Origin: Gammaproteobacteria bacterium
GTDB lineage: Bacteria; Pseudomonadota; Gammaproteobacteria; HK1
Assembly (NCBI GenBank): GCA_021773795.1
Contig: JAJFJT010000027.1
Location: 1 to 64,000, forward strand
Length of the DNA stretch: 64,000 nt
Direction: 5' to 3'
Under the pieces are notes generated by a model that had not been told where the DNA came from, ran no database searches, and saw only the letters and a program-made list of their open reading frames with translations. Positions 30,066 through 41,624 of the stretch are shown here, one piece after another (position 1 is the stretch's first letter; each line of letters starts with the position of its first letter). The position numbers and the translations under genes are program-made.

Positions 30066-30755
30066 TCATTCCTCACGCTCGGCCAGCCGGCGTTCAACAT
30101 TTTTACGCGCGGCACGGATATGGTGGCGCATCAACAACTCGGCGAGTTCGCCATCACCTTCAGCGATGGCATCAACGATATGCTGATGCTCATGGAAGGC
30201 GCGGGTGGCACGCAAACTGGCCATGCCGAACTGGTAACGGTACATCCGTACCAGGTGATAGAGATCGTTACAGAGCAACGCGATCATCCGGCTATTCTTG
30301 CTGCCCTGGACAATGCGGTAGTGAAAATCGAGATCGTGCTCCTTCTGAAAGTAGGCCAGTCCCTGCTGCTGCTCGATCTGCGCCTGATGCTGCTCTAGCA
30401 GTTCACGCAAGCCATCGATCTCGGTCTCACTCATATGCTCAGCGGCTAACCGGGCTGCCATACCCTCCAGAGCCTCACGCACCCGGTAGATCTCCAGCAA
30501 CTGCTCGCTGGACAGGGTCACCACCCGGGCGCCAACGTTAGGCCGGCGGGTCAGTAGACTGCGTGCCTCAAGCTGACCCATGGCCTCACGCAGCGGCCCG
30601 CGGCTAATGCCGTAGGTACGCGCCAACTCCGGCTCGCTCAACTTGCTACCCGGCGCTATCTCACCCTCGACGATGGCCTTCTGGATCTGGGCGAAGACCC
30701 GCTCGGCAATGGTCACGGGTCCATCCTCCGTGTACAGCGATAATGGCCTGTTCAT
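30066..30755 (-). CDS. GntR/FCD-family regulator of propionate genes
   Basis: 229-residue transcription factor: N-terminal winged helix ([20 protein letters not shown], then [18 protein letters not shown] as recognition region) and a C-terminal helical FCD ligand-binding domain with likely metal ligands in [17 protein letters not shown]. It sits between prpE and prpB on the same strand. A GntR-type operator overlaps the start region of the prpE promoter, so it probably represses the unit until a methylcitrate-pathway metabolite binds. The ATG is chosen over a GTG four codons upstream. Confidence 0.88.
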   Translation of the reverse strand: MNRPLSLYTEDGPVTIAERVFAQIQKAIVEGEIAPGSKLSEPELARTYGISRGPLREAMGQLEARSLLTRRPNVGARVVTLSSEQLLEIYRVREALEGMAARLAAEHMSETEIDGLRELLEQHQAQIEQQQGLAYFQKEHDLDFHYRIVQGSKNSRMIALLCNDLYHLVRMYRYQFGMASLRATRAFHEHQHIVDAIAEGDGELAELLMRHHIRAARKNVERRLAEREE

Positions 30756-30800
30756 GTTGCTAACCACTTTCTGTAAAGCATCGTCATTCGCTGAAATACC

Positions 30801-32702
30801 TTAGCTCTTCGGATAGCCAAGACCCGCCAGGGCCTCGGTAACCTCGTCGAGAATCGCCGTGTCATCGATAGTCGCTGGCATCTTCCAGGCACTGCCATCG
30901 GCGATCTTCTTCATGGTACCGCGCAGGATCTTGCCGGAACGGGTCTTGGGCAGTCGCTGCACAGGGGTCACCAGCTTGAACGCAGCCACCGGACCGATTC
31001 TTTCGCGTACCAGGGCAATCAGTTCCTTGCGTAATGCCTGCACCCCTATCTCGGATCCCGATTTGAGCACCACCAGACCCAGCGGCAGTTCACCCTTAAG
31101 CGTGTCAGCCACTCCGAATACCGCACACTCGGCCACCTCCGGGTGAAAGGCCAATACCTCCTCCATGCCGCCGGTGGAGAGCCGATGACCGGCAACGTTA
31201 ATAACGTCATCGATACGGCTCATGATCCAGAGGTAGTCGTCCTCATCCTTGTAGCCGGCGTCACCGGTCAGGTAATAACCGGGGTATTGGCTCAGGTAGG
31301 CATCGATATAACGCTGGTCGGCATTCCACAGCGTCATCAAGGTACCCGGAGGCATGGGTAGCTTGAGCACGATGGTGCCAATCTCGCCACCGGTGACCTC
31401 GGCACCCTGTTCATCAAGCACCTGAACGTTGTAGCCCGGAACCACCTTGGTCGGGGAACCCGGCTTGACCTCAAGCGGCTCGATGCCCATGCAGTTGGCC
31501 GCGATGGCCCAGCCGGTTTCGGTCTGCCACCAATTATCGATCACCGGCACCTGGAGCTGATCCTGGGCCCAGAACAGGGTATCGGGATCACAACGCTCAC
31601 CAGCCAGGAACAGGGTGCGGAACTTCGTGAGGTCATACTTCTTGATATAGACGCCGTCCGGATCCTCTTTCTTGATGGCGCGGAAGGCGGTGGGCGCGGT
31701 GAACATGACGCCCACCTTGTGTTCGCTGATGATGCGCCAGAAGGTGCCGGGATCAGGCGTTCCAACCGGCTTGCCCTCGAAGATGATGGTGGTACTGCCA
31801 TTCAGCAGGGGTCCGTAGACGATATAGGAATGGCCCACGACCCAGCCGAGATCAGAAGCCGTCCAATAGACATCCCCCGGCTCCACGCCGTAGACGTGCT
31901 GCATGGACCATTTCATCGCCACCGCGTGACCACCGTTGTCGCGCACTACCCCCTTGGGTTCACCGGTGGTCCCCGAAGTGTAGAGGATATACAGCGGGTC
32001 GGTAGCGGCGACTGGTACACAGTCCGCCGGCTCCGCCTTCGCCACCGCCGTTATCCAGTCGACATCCCGCCCCTTGTTCATTTCTGCCACCACCTGCGGC
32101 CGTTGCAGGATGATGCAGTGGTCTGGCTTGTGGGCCGAGAATTCGATTGCCTGATCCAGCAGTGGCTTGTACGAGATCACCCGATTGGGCTCAATGCCAC
32201 AGGAGGCCGAGACGATAATCTTTGGCCTGGTGTCGTCGATCCGGGTTGCCAATTCCCGGGCTGCAAAGCCACCGAACACCACCGAGTGGATAGCCCCGAG
32301 TCGGGCGCAGGCCAGCATGGCAACAGCGGCCTCGGGGACCATCGGCATGTAGATGATGACCCGGTCACCCTTGGCAATGCCGTATTGGTGTAGCAGGCCG
32401 GCAAAACTGGCGACCTGGGACTGTAGTTCACGATAGCTGATGCTTCGCTGCTGGTCGGTCACCGGGCTATCGTAGATGATTGCGGCCTGCTCTCCCCGGC
32501 CATTCTCAACATGCCGATCGACGGCGTTGTAGCAGGTATTTAGCTCGCCGCCACTGAACCAATGGTAGAAGGGTGCGTTATCGTCGTCGAGGACTCGGTC
32601 CCACTTCCGATACCAGTCAATCCCCTCGGCAGCTTCGGCCCAGAAACCCTCCGGATCGTCGAGAGAACGCTGATAGATCTGCTCGTAATTGCTCACTGAC
32701 AT
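30801..32702 (-). CDS. prpE: Propionyl-CoA synthetase PrpE
   Basis: AMP-forming ligase activating propionate to propionyl-CoA. About 633 residues of the acetyl-CoA-synthetase family. Visible: adenylate loop YILYTSGTTGEPKGVVRD, WWQTETGW, YLTGDAGYKDEDDYLWIMSR, and the acetylatable lysine region RLPKTRSGKILRGTM. Starts at 32720, 32702 (ATG) or 32696 (GTG) are all possible; GGAGG at about 32705-32709 sits too close to the ATG but well for the GTG. First gene of prpE-gntR-prpBCD. Confidence 0.93.
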   Translation of the reverse strand: MSVSNYEQIYQRSLDDPEGFWAEAAEGIDWYRKWDRVLDDDNAPFYHWFSGGELNTCYNAVDRHVENGRGEQAAIIYDSPVTDQQRSISYRELQSQVASFAGLLHQYGIAKGDRVIIYMPMVPEAAVAMLACARLGAIHSVVFGGFAARELATRIDDTRPKIIVSASCGIEPNRVISYKPLLDQAIEFSAHKPDHCIILQRPQVVAEMNKGRDVDWITAVAKAEPADCVPVAATDPLYILYTSGTTGEPKGVVRDNGGHAVAMKWSMQHVYGVEPGDVYWTASDLGWVVGHSYIVYGPLLNGSTTIIFEGKPVGTPDPGTFWRIISEHKVGVMFTAPTAFRAIKKEDPDGVYIKKYDLTKFRTLFLAGERCDPDTLFWAQDQLQVPVIDNWWQTETGWAIAANCMGIEPLEVKPGSPTKVVPGYNVQVLDEQGAEVTGGEIGTIVLKLPMPPGTLMTLWNADQRYIDAYLSQYPGYYLTGDAGYKDEDDYLWIMSRIDDVINVAGHRLSTGGMEEVLAFHPEVAECAVFGVADTLKGELPLGLVVLKSGSEIGVQALRKELIALVRERIGPVAAFKLVTPVQRLPKTRSGKILRGTMKKIADGSAWKMPATIDDTAILDEVTEALAGLGYPKS

Positions 32703-32854
32703 ATCCTCCGGTTTATACACATCACTAGCGGGGCATGATCGCGGATGGAGACGCGGTGGCAGCGCTCATCCCGTCATGCGATCGAATCAGTTGGCTACGC
32801 TCTCCTGCGATATTCCGGGCCGAAGCCCAAAGGGCAACTCAGTACTCAGGAGAT

Positions 32855-32866
32855 ATTGTCAACAAT
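32855..32866. promoter_or_regulatory. Putative GntR operator of the prp unit
   Basis: ATTGTCAACAAT: inverted half-sites ATTGT/ACAAT around a 2-bp centre, resembling FadR/FCD-type operators (TNGTNNNACNA core). It lies about +12 to +23 relative to the start predicted from the promoter at 32885-32912, a position suited to repression. The regulator would be the product of 30066-30755. Not tested. Confidence 0.5.
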
Positions 32867-32884
32867 AGTTGAGGATGCCGTCAG

Positions 32885-32912
32885 TTTATAGTCGTTTTTC
32901 GGCTAACGTCAA
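32885..32912 (-). promoter_or_regulatory. Putative sigma-70 promoter of prpE
   Basis: On the minus strand, -35 TTGACG (32912-32907), 16-bp spacer, -10 TATAAA (32890-32885). It points at prpE, whose start is about 180 bp downstream, leaving a long 5' leader. It is the best promoter-like sequence in the tgt-prpE gap. Confidence 0.55.
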
Positions 32913-32996
32913 TACGTTAACGATAAATATGTCGACACTTATTGCAGTAGGGGAAGGGCTGGCAGTTCTATGCCGACACTACAGCGAGGGGCTGCT

Positions 32997-35128
<2,132 letters not shown>

Positions 35129-35248
35129 GGGGCGCGGATGGTAGCAGATGGACCGCCACACACAAGGAAAAGGGCGCGCAAAAGGCTTGCCGCGGAAGGA
35201 CGATTACTGAATACTAGCGCCGCTTGGCAACACTGCATAACAACCCGT

Positions 35249-35335
35249 GCCGGGGTGGCGGAACTGGTAGACGCGCCAGATTCAAAATCTGGTATCCGTG
35301 AGGGTGTGCGAGTTCGAGTCTCGCTCCCGGCACCA
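35249..35335 (+). tRNA. tRNA-Leu (anticodon CAA)
   Basis: 87 nt with encoded CCA. Acceptor GCCGGGG pairs with TCCCGGC (one G-T), discriminator A. The anticodon stem CCAGA/TCTGG encloses TTCAAAA, giving CAA (reads TTG). A class II variable arm follows and the T-loop is GTTCGAGTC. It lies between queA and the antiporter gene. Confidence 0.97.
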
Positions 35336-35376
35336 AGCATGCTTTTCAGCACTTCCCGCAACACCCACCATTTCCA

Positions 35377-35559
35377 TTAACAAGCACTTACCATGCAGTG
35401 GTCGTATTCACGTGACGACAAGGCACGGAACAAGACCTGACCCCGGATGTTTTGCACTATCTCATCCACCTGACGCTGCATCTCACGAAGAGTCTTTTTG
35501 TTCATCTCCGTTTGAATGCGACGTTCTATGATTTCCTCTATTTCTTCCTCGCTTTGCAT
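35377..35559 (-). CDS. Possible small protein with helical N-terminus
   Basis: 60-codon frame preceded by GGAAGGGG four bases before the ATG, an unusually good ribosome-binding site. Residues 1-40 are highly charged and likely helical or coiled coil (EEEIEEIIERRIQTEMNKK). The remainder crosses a copy of the dispersed CAAGACCTGACCCC motif at about 35431-35444, so the C-terminus may be junk read-through. No family recognised. Confidence 0.35.
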   Translation of the reverse strand: MQSEEEIEEIIERRIQTEMNKKTLREMQRQVDEIVQNIRGQVLFRALSSREYDHCMVSAC

Positions 35560-35613
35560 CTGGCCCCTTCCTTTTGTTTCGTTCTCACACAGGCCTAACT
35601 TGTGCCAGCCGCC

Positions 35614-37302
35614 TTATGATTCGCTATCGCTGCTGTCTCGCAGTTTATCGTAGTAAGTATTTCGCAAATCACCCAGCAGGTGATCGACCTCCTCGCCAGC
35701 AATCCCGTTGGCTCGGAGAATTGCCCCGCCCAGCTGAAAGCCCGCCTCTCGCGTTTCTGAAACCACATAGTGCGCACCGAGCCCGTATAGCTGCTCCACG
35801 TGTGCCTGATCCCGGGCACGAGTGTAAATCGGCGTCTCTGGATAATGCTGGTGCATAATTTTCACCAGTCGCCCGGTGACCTCGGGCTTATCCAGGGTAA
35901 CCACCAACATCTCTGCCCGCTCAGCACCCGCCGCATGCAACACTGCCGCCTGACTGGCATCACCATAAAAAACCTCAAAGCCCTCGGCTCGAGCCCGGGC
36001 CACGCAATCCGGATCGCTATCTACCGCCAGATAGGGAATTTCACGAGCCGCCAGGACCTTGGCCACATTCCGCCCCATTCGCCCAAAACCGGCAAGCACC
36101 ACGTAATGTTCCGCACTCACCATCGACGCATGTTTGATGTGATTTGGATGGACATGCTGTGCGCCAGACAGTTCTCCTTCGAAACGAAGATGCACACGAA
36201 CCAGTAGTGGGGTAAGGGCCATGCTCAGCGCGATAATCAGGGTGAGCATCTGGAACAACTCCATTACCATCACCCCTTCTGCGACCGCCAGGGCGAATAT
36301 CACAAAACCAAATTCACCACTTTGTGCGAGCAACAGCGAAACCCGCAAGCTATGTTCCCGCTCGATTTTAGCCACGCGGCATAATCCCCAAAGCACTACC
36401 GCCTTGAGGCACAACAAACCCGCAACCAGCACGATAACCAGCAGCACCCGCTCTGTCAGCAAACCAAAGTTGATCGACATGCCCACGGCCATAAAAAACA
36501 ACCCCAATAGACTGCCGCGAAAAGGCTGAATATCGGCGATGATCTGATGGCGAAAATGGGAATCTGCAAGCATCATCCCGGCAAGAAAGGCACCAAGCGC
36601 CATGGAAAGTCCCACCGCATCCATTAACCAGGCAGTCCCCAATACCACCAACACCGCTGCCGCGGTAAACACCTCGCTGTTGCGGCTGGTTGCCACATGA
36701 TGGAGCAAGGGGCTGAGTAGAAAACGGCCAAACAGGAGTACGGCCACAACCACTAGGACGGTATCGAGCAGGGCAAATTCCAAGCCCTCAACTAGAGAAA
36801 CAGGCTGGGCAAGTAGTGAAACCAGCGTCAGCAAGGGCACCACAGCGAGATCCTGCAACAACAAGATGGAGAATGCGGCACGGCCCGAATGAGTCCCCAA
36901 TTCACCCCGCTCGGTCAGAAACTGCAGGCCAAAGGCAGTGGAGGACAATGCCAATCCAAAGCCAACGATAACCGCTGTCCTGGCATCCAGTTTGAAGAGC
37001 AGGGCCAACCCCGTGAACAACAGACCGGTCACCATGACTTGGGCCGTACCTAAGCCAAAAACCGTCCGCCGCATGACCCACAGACGTGCGGGCTTCGATT
37101 CTATGCCAATGATAAACAGCAGGAAGACCACACCAAATTCGGCGATATGGCGAATCTCTTCCAGCCGATCAATGAGCCCCAGCCCCCAAGGGCCGACCAA
37201 CACGCCGGCCATGAGATAGCCGAGCACCGAACCCAGGCCCAACCGCTTGGAAAGCGGCACCAAAAGAACCGCAGCCGCCAGTAATACCAGCACTTCAACC
37301 AT
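35614..37302 (-). CDS. CPA2-family K+/H+ antiporter (KefB/C-like)
   Basis: 562-residue monovalent cation:proton antiporter-2. The N-terminal membrane domain has about 12 helices, beginning with LGLGSVLGYLMAGVLVGP and including GFGLALSSTAFGLQFLTE. A cytosolic TrkA-N/RCK domain starts at YVVLAGFGRMGRNVAKVL (Rossmann GxGxxG). It probably effluxes K+ under electrophile stress or pH change, but the gating ligand is unknown. Downstream of the tRNA-Leu on the opposite strand. Confidence 0.9.
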   Translation of the reverse strand: MVEVLVLLAAAVLLVPLSKRLGLGSVLGYLMAGVLVGPWGLGLIDRLEEIRHIAEFGVVFLLFIIGIESKPARLWVMRRTVFGLGTAQVMVTGLLFTGLALLFKLDARTAVIVGFGLALSSTAFGLQFLTERGELGTHSGRAAFSILLLQDLAVVPLLTLVSLLAQPVSLVEGLEFALLDTVLVVVAVLLFGRFLLSPLLHHVATSRNSEVFTAAAVLVVLGTAWLMDAVGLSMALGAFLAGMMLADSHFRHQIIADIQPFRGSLLGLFFMAVGMSINFGLLTERVLLVIVLVAGLLCLKAVVLWGLCRVAKIEREHSLRVSLLLAQSGEFGFVIFALAVAEGVMVMELFQMLTLIIALSMALTPLLVRVHLRFEGELSGAQHVHPNHIKHASMVSAEHYVVLAGFGRMGRNVAKVLAAREIPYLAVDSDPDCVARARAEGFEVFYGDASQAAVLHAAGAERAEMLVVTLDKPEVTGRLVKIMHQHYPETPIYTRARDQAHVEQLYGLGAHYVVSETREAGFQLGGAILRANGIAGEEVDHLLGDLRNTYYDKLRDSSDSES

Positions 37303-37361
37303 TCAAGTGTAGCCTCTCGCACTAACTCTCTACCCAGTAACGCGGGCAAGATTACCGAAGC

Positions 37362-38216
37362 CTAAGCCTGTGGACCAATACTGAGATTATCAATCAGCCG
37401 TGCTTTCCCGAGCCAGGCGGCAGCCAGCACCACCAGTTCCACATCATCCTCCCCCGGTGGCATAAGCGCCGAGGCCGTACGTACGGTGAAGTAATCCGGT
37501 CTGAATCCAGCTTTTTTCAAAGCCTGAATGGCGGCCACTTCCAGGATTGCAAAATTCTGTTCTCCCGCCTGAATGGCATCCCGGACTATACAAAGCTGGA
37601 GGTAGAGTTCCGGGGCAACGGTGGTCTCAGCTACGTTCAGGTAAGCATTGCGCGAACTCATAGCCAACCCCGAGGACTCCCGCACCGTGGGCACTTGAAT
37701 GATGTCGATGGGGAGATGAAGATCCTGAACCATGCGCTGCACTATCAGTAGCTGCTGAAAATCCTTCTCGCCGAAAAGGGCCAAATCAGGGGCCACCAGA
37801 TTAAAGAAAATACCGAGCACCGTGGCGACACCCCGGAAAAAACCTGGCCGATGTTCACCGCAGAGCACATCCCCCAGGGCAGGAACCTCGATAGCCGTCG
37901 CGTGTTCGGCACCACGTGGATAAATCTCGCTCACTTCCGGCAAAAACAATAGATCGGCACCGCTCTCCACCAGTTTTTCCAGGTCTGCATCGAGGGTACG
38001 TGGATAGGCTTCGTAGTCCTCCCCAGGGGCAAACTGGAAGGGATTTACAAAAATACTAACCACCGTGAGATCGGCCAGCTCCACAGCGCGTTTCACCAAG
38101 GCGAGGTGTCCAGCGTGGAGGTTCCCCAGGGTAGGCACGAAGGCAATGCGTTTGCCCCGGGCGCGTGCGTTAGCGAGAGTGCCGCGTAGCTCCGCACATT
38201 CCCGTACTGACTGCAT
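37362..38216 (-). CDS. panC: Pantothenate synthetase
   Basis: Joins pantoate and beta-alanine with ATP. 284 residues with the nucleotidyl-transferase HIGH-like motif LGNLHAGHLALVKRA, FGEKDFQQLLIVQRMV, and the KMSKS-equivalent loop GLAMSSRNAYL. It starts on the last base of panB, so the genes are coupled. Confidence 0.97.
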   Translation of the reverse strand: MQSVRECAELRGTLANARARGKRIAFVPTLGNLHAGHLALVKRAVELADLTVVSIFVNPFQFAPGEDYEAYPRTLDADLEKLVESGADLLFLPEVSEIYPRGAEHATAIEVPALGDVLCGEHRPGFFRGVATVLGIFFNLVAPDLALFGEKDFQQLLIVQRMVQDLHLPIDIIQVPTVRESSGLAMSSRNAYLNVAETTVAPELYLQLCIVRDAIQAGEQNFAILEVAAIQALKKAGFRPDYFTVRTASALMPPGEDDVELVVLAAAWLGKARLIDNLSIGPQA

Positions 38217-39034
38217 TATTCGAAACCGTGTTCCGGGGTGGGAAAACTGCCATCCTTGACGGCACCCACATAAGCAGCCACAGCAGCAGCTACCGATCCC
38301 GTATCCACCAGAAAATCATGGGTGAAGCGCAGCCGCTTGCCCGGTGCAATACCGAGCATGTCGTAGAGCACCAGGATCTGGCCATCGCAGGCCGGGCCAG
38401 CACCGATACCTATCACCGGCACTGAAGTGGAGCTGCTAATCCGATCAGCCAGTTGTGACGGTACGCACTCCAGCAACAAGGCCGCGGCACCCGCTTGTTC
38501 CAACCGTGCAGCATCTTCCAGCATGGCCTGCGCTGCTGCTTCCTCTCGCCCCTGTACCCGATAGCCACCCAATTGATGGATGGATTGGGGCTGCAAGCCC
38601 AGATGGGCACAGACCGGCACGCCACGTTCTGAGAGATATTCCACCGTGGATAACTGGATGGCACCCCCTTCCAACTTGACCATGTGTGCACCACCCTCTT
38701 GCATCAGCCGTGCGGCATTGGTCGCCGCCTCTGCCGGCGAGGCAAAACTCATGAAGGGCATATCAGCCATGAGCAGTGGGCGCTCACAACCCCGAGCCAC
38801 GAGGCGCGAATGGTAGACCATGTCATCCATGCTCACCGGCACGGTAGTTGCCCGCCCCTGCACCACCATGCCGAGGGAGTCGCCCACCAGAATGACATCG
38901 ATCCCAGCCTTGTCCAGTATCCGCGCGAAGCTCGCGTCGTAGGCCGTCAGACAGGCAACTTTTTCACCCGCCTGCTTGGCCTCTAGTAAGGTGCTGATGG
39001 TGACTTGGGAAGCCTTATTTGTTTGGCTACTCAT
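38216..39034 (-). CDS. panB: 3-methyl-2-oxobutanoate hydroxymethyltransferase
   Basis: First committed step of pantothenate synthesis. 272 residues with the TIM-barrel motifs CLTAYDASFARILDKAG, LVGDSLGMVVQG and GIGAGPACDGQILVLYDMLG. The ATG at 39034 is preceded by AGGAAG at a workable distance; the frame is open 11 codons more. It lies between the deoxynucleoside kinase gene and panC. Confidence 0.97.
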   Translation of the reverse strand: MSSQTNKASQVTISTLLEAKQAGEKVACLTAYDASFARILDKAGIDVILVGDSLGMVVQGRATTVPVSMDDMVYHSRLVARGCERPLLMADMPFMSFASPAEAATNAARLMQEGGAHMVKLEGGAIQLSTVEYLSERGVPVCAHLGLQPQSIHQLGGYRVQGREEAAAQAMLEDAARLEQAGAAALLLECVPSQLADRISSSTSVPVIGIGAGPACDGQILVLYDMLGIAPGKRLRFTHDFLVDTGSVAAAVAAYVGAVKDGSFPTPEHGFE

Positions 39035-39063
39035 GAGGTTCTGTCTTCCTTTTACCCACTCAT

Positions 39064-39756
39064 TCAAAAAAATGAGGGGTTGAAAAAATAACGTCCGCTA
39101 CGTAACTGTCCGAGGCGTTCCACCAATAATTCGAAACCCTCAGCACCGTGTGCCAGGTCGATCTCGGCGGCATTGACGATGAGTAGAGTCGTTGCGTTGT
39201 AATTATAGAAAAAACGGGTGTAGGCATCTGTCAGCCGCTGCAAATAATCCGCGCCCATGCGCTGTTCGAAGTTGATACCGCGGGCGCTGATACGCTCTCT
39301 TAGCACCCGCGCCGGTGCCTGCAGATAGATCACCAGGTCCGGCACGGAAACCGGAGGCGTCATCTGTGCATAAAGCTGCTCATAGACCTCAAACTCATCA
39401 GGCGCCAAGGTAAGTTCAGCGAATAGGCGATCCTTTTCAATCAAGTAATCAGCCACCCGCACCCCGGCAAACAGATCCGGGCGCGCGAGATCATCGGCCT
39501 GGCGTACCCGCTGCAGTAAAAAGGAAAGCTGGGTGGCCAGCGCCCAGGTAGCAGGCTTGCGATAAAAGCGTTCCAGAAAGGGATTATCTGCCGGCGCCTC
39601 AAGAATAAGCTGGCCGCCAAAACACTCTGCCAGACGTCTGGCAAGGGTGGTTTTTCCCACCCCGATAGGCCCCTCCACCACGATGTGCTGAAAAGGGCTC
39701 TCAATTACGCTACTACCCGGTTCAACTGTTCGGGGCTCTGTTTGCATCAGCATCAA
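39064..39756 (-). CDS. Deoxynucleoside kinase family protein
   Basis: 230-residue P-loop kinase of the dNK/dGK family: VVEGPIGVGKTTLARRLAE at the N-terminus, a DRLF motif after the central helix, and the LID arginine RERISARGINFEQRM. Genes of this family occur between folK and panB in many gammaproteobacteria. It may phosphorylate deoxynucleosides; the exact substrate is not evident. It overlaps the folK stop by four bases. Confidence 0.88.
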   Translation of the reverse strand: MMLMQTEPRTVEPGSSVIESPFQHIVVEGPIGVGKTTLARRLAECFGGQLILEAPADNPFLERFYRKPATWALATQLSFLLQRVRQADDLARPDLFAGVRVADYLIEKDRLFAELTLAPDEFEVYEQLYAQMTPPVSVPDLVIYLQAPARVLRERISARGINFEQRMGADYLQRLTDAYTRFFYNYNATTLLIVNAAEIDLAHGAEGFELLVERLGQLRSGRYFFNPSFF

Positions 39757-40253
39757 GGCAAGGCCACCACCCGCAACCCTACCCGACTGATCGCATCCAG
39801 TAGCTTTGTGACCAGGCCGTGGCCGGGTATTTCCAGTGCCGAGGCGACCTCTCGCAAGGGCACCAGCACAAAGGCACGTTGGTGCATTTCAGGATGGGGT
39901 AGCTTGAGCCTGGCACTGCTTTGCTCCTGCCTACCCCAGAGCAGAAGATCGAGATCCAGGGTGCGCGCTCCCCAACGCAACCCACGGGACCGCCCCTGAG
40001 CATCTTCAATACCCTGTAGCGCATCCAGTAAATCCAGGGGAGATAAACGAGTCTCCAGCTCCGCCACCGCATTCAGATAATCTGGCTGCCCGTCAGGCCC
40101 CTCAGCGGGAGAGCTATACAACGAGGAATAGCTCAGTAGACAAGTATCGGGCAATTGCGCCAATGCTTTGATGGCCCGGCGCAGTTGGGTCAAGGGATCA
40201 GCCAGATTACTGCCCAGGCCCACGTAGGCCCGTTCGTAGGCAGCCGTGCTCAT
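39753..40253 (-). CDS. folK: HPPK, folate pathway pyrophosphokinase
   Basis: 6-hydroxymethyl-7,8-dihydropterin pyrophosphokinase, 166 residues. Motifs VGLGSNLADPLTQLRRA, the pterin/ATP region RWGARTLDLDLLLWG, and LPHPEMHQRAFVLVPL are intact. Coupled by a four-base overlap to pcnB upstream and to the kinase gene downstream. Confidence 0.96.
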   Translation of the reverse strand: MSTAAYERAYVGLGSNLADPLTQLRRAIKALAQLPDTCLLSYSSLYSSPAEGPDGQPDYLNAVAELETRLSPLDLLDALQGIEDAQGRSRGLRWGARTLDLDLLLWGRQEQSSARLKLPHPEMHQRAFVLVPLREVASALEIPGHGLVTKLLDAISRVGLRVVALP

Positions 40254-41611
40254 TCCGCGGCCTTGCGAGTCCGCGGGCGTCGGCGCCGCCGGCGAGGACG
40301 CTTGCTCGGCCGATGCACGGCCTTGAGGGAAAGTGCGCGTGCCTCTTCGTCACTTTCCAGAAAATCCGTCCACCACTCGGCCAACTCTCCAACTGGCTCA
40401 CCGGCCTCGGCACGCAGCAGCAAAAAGTCGTAGCCAGCGCGAAAGCGCGGATGCTCTATGAGGCGCAGTGGCTGGCGCCCACGGCGGCGCTCAAGGCGTG
40501 GTTGCAGGCTCCAGATCTCACGGCTCACGGTACTGAAACGGCGCGGAATCGCCACCCGCTTCACCTGCTGTGCCAGCACCCCACCACTGGCATGTTCGAT
40601 AGCCTGCAACGGGGTCATGCCATCGGCCTGGTATACCTTCGCAGCACGCTGCAAAGGCCCCCAAAGCAAAGCTGCGAACAAAAACCCTGGGGTCACGTGT
40701 TTGTCGCCAAGAATCCGGCTATCCGTATTGAGAAAGGCACGTGACAGCAACAACTTACGATCGCCCCCCTCATCTTCCAGGCTCTCTGCCACCTCTGGAA
40801 ACAATTGCTCGAAGATGCCGTATTTATCCATCAGGCGGAAAACCGAGGCTGCGTGACCACTGAGGAACAGCTTGAGCACCTCTTCATAGAGCCGGGCCGC
40901 GGGCACTTCCGTCAGCAGATAGGCGAGTTCCTGGATAGGAGCCGCTGTCTTTGCCTCGATCTGGAAACCAAGCTTGGCGGAAAAACGCACCGCGCGCAGC
41001 ATGCGCACAGGGTCTTCCCGATAACGCTGTTCGGGATCACCGATGAGGCGCAGCAACCCCTTTTTGAGGTCCGCCATGCCGCCAGTGCAATCCACCACCG
41101 AGAAATCACGAATATCGTAATACAGGCTGTTTACGGTGAAGTCACGGCGCCATGCATCCTCCTCAAAGCTGCCGTAGACATTATCCCGCAGTACCCGTCC
41201 CTCATTGCTAACGGCAGCGCCCTCAGGGGTCGCCCCATGACCGGCACGAAAGGTAGCCACCTCAATAATCTCGCGGCCATAGCGCACGTGCGCAAGGCGG
41301 AAACGCCGACCGATCAGACGACAGTTGGAAAACAGTTTACGGATTTGTTCCGGGGTCGCATCGGTAGCGACATCGAAATCCTTGGGTTCGTGGCCAAGCA
41401 GTAAATCGCGTACTCCGCCGCCCACCAGATAGCCCCGATATCCGCCCCGTTTGAGACGATAGAGCACCTTCAGGGCACTCTCGCTGATATTGGCCCGCGA
41501 AACGTTGTGGGCCGAACGAGGAATAACCACGGGCTCCGGAAGGGTCTCAGACTGTTGTTTTCCCGAAGGAAATACTGAGGAAACAGCGCGTTTAATTAAA
41601 CGTGAAATCAT
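40250..41611 (-). CDS. pcnB: Poly(A) polymerase I
   Basis: Adds 3' poly(A) tails that promote RNA decay. 453 residues with the nucleotidyltransferase motif YLVGGGVRDLLLG, the metal-binding DFDVATDATPEQIRK and RRDFTVNSLYYDI, and a basic C-terminal tail (KRPRRRRRRPRTRK) for RNA binding. The open frame extends through the opposite-strand tRNA-Glu to 41812, but that part is antisense tRNA; MISRLIKRAV at 41611 is the realistic start. Confidence 0.95.
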   Translation of the reverse strand: MISRLIKRAVSSVFPSGKQQSETLPEPVVIPRSAHNVSRANISESALKVLYRLKRGGYRGYLVGGGVRDLLLGHEPKDFDVATDATPEQIRKLFSNCRLIGRRFRLAHVRYGREIIEVATFRAGHGATPEGAAVSNEGRVLRDNVYGSFEEDAWRRDFTVNSLYYDIRDFSVVDCTGGMADLKKGLLRLIGDPEQRYREDPVRMLRAVRFSAKLGFQIEAKTAAPIQELAYLLTEVPAARLYEEVLKLFLSGHAASVFRLMDKYGIFEQLFPEVAESLEDEGGDRKLLLSRAFLNTDSRILGDKHVTPGFLFAALLWGPLQRAAKVYQADGMTPLQAIEHASGGVLAQQVKRVAIPRRFSTVSREIWSLQPRLERRRGRQPLRLIEHPRFRAGYDFLLLRAEAGEPVGELAEWWTDFLESDEEARALSLKAVHRPSKRPRRRRRRPRTRKAAE

Positions 41612-41624
41612 ATGGATCCAGCCC

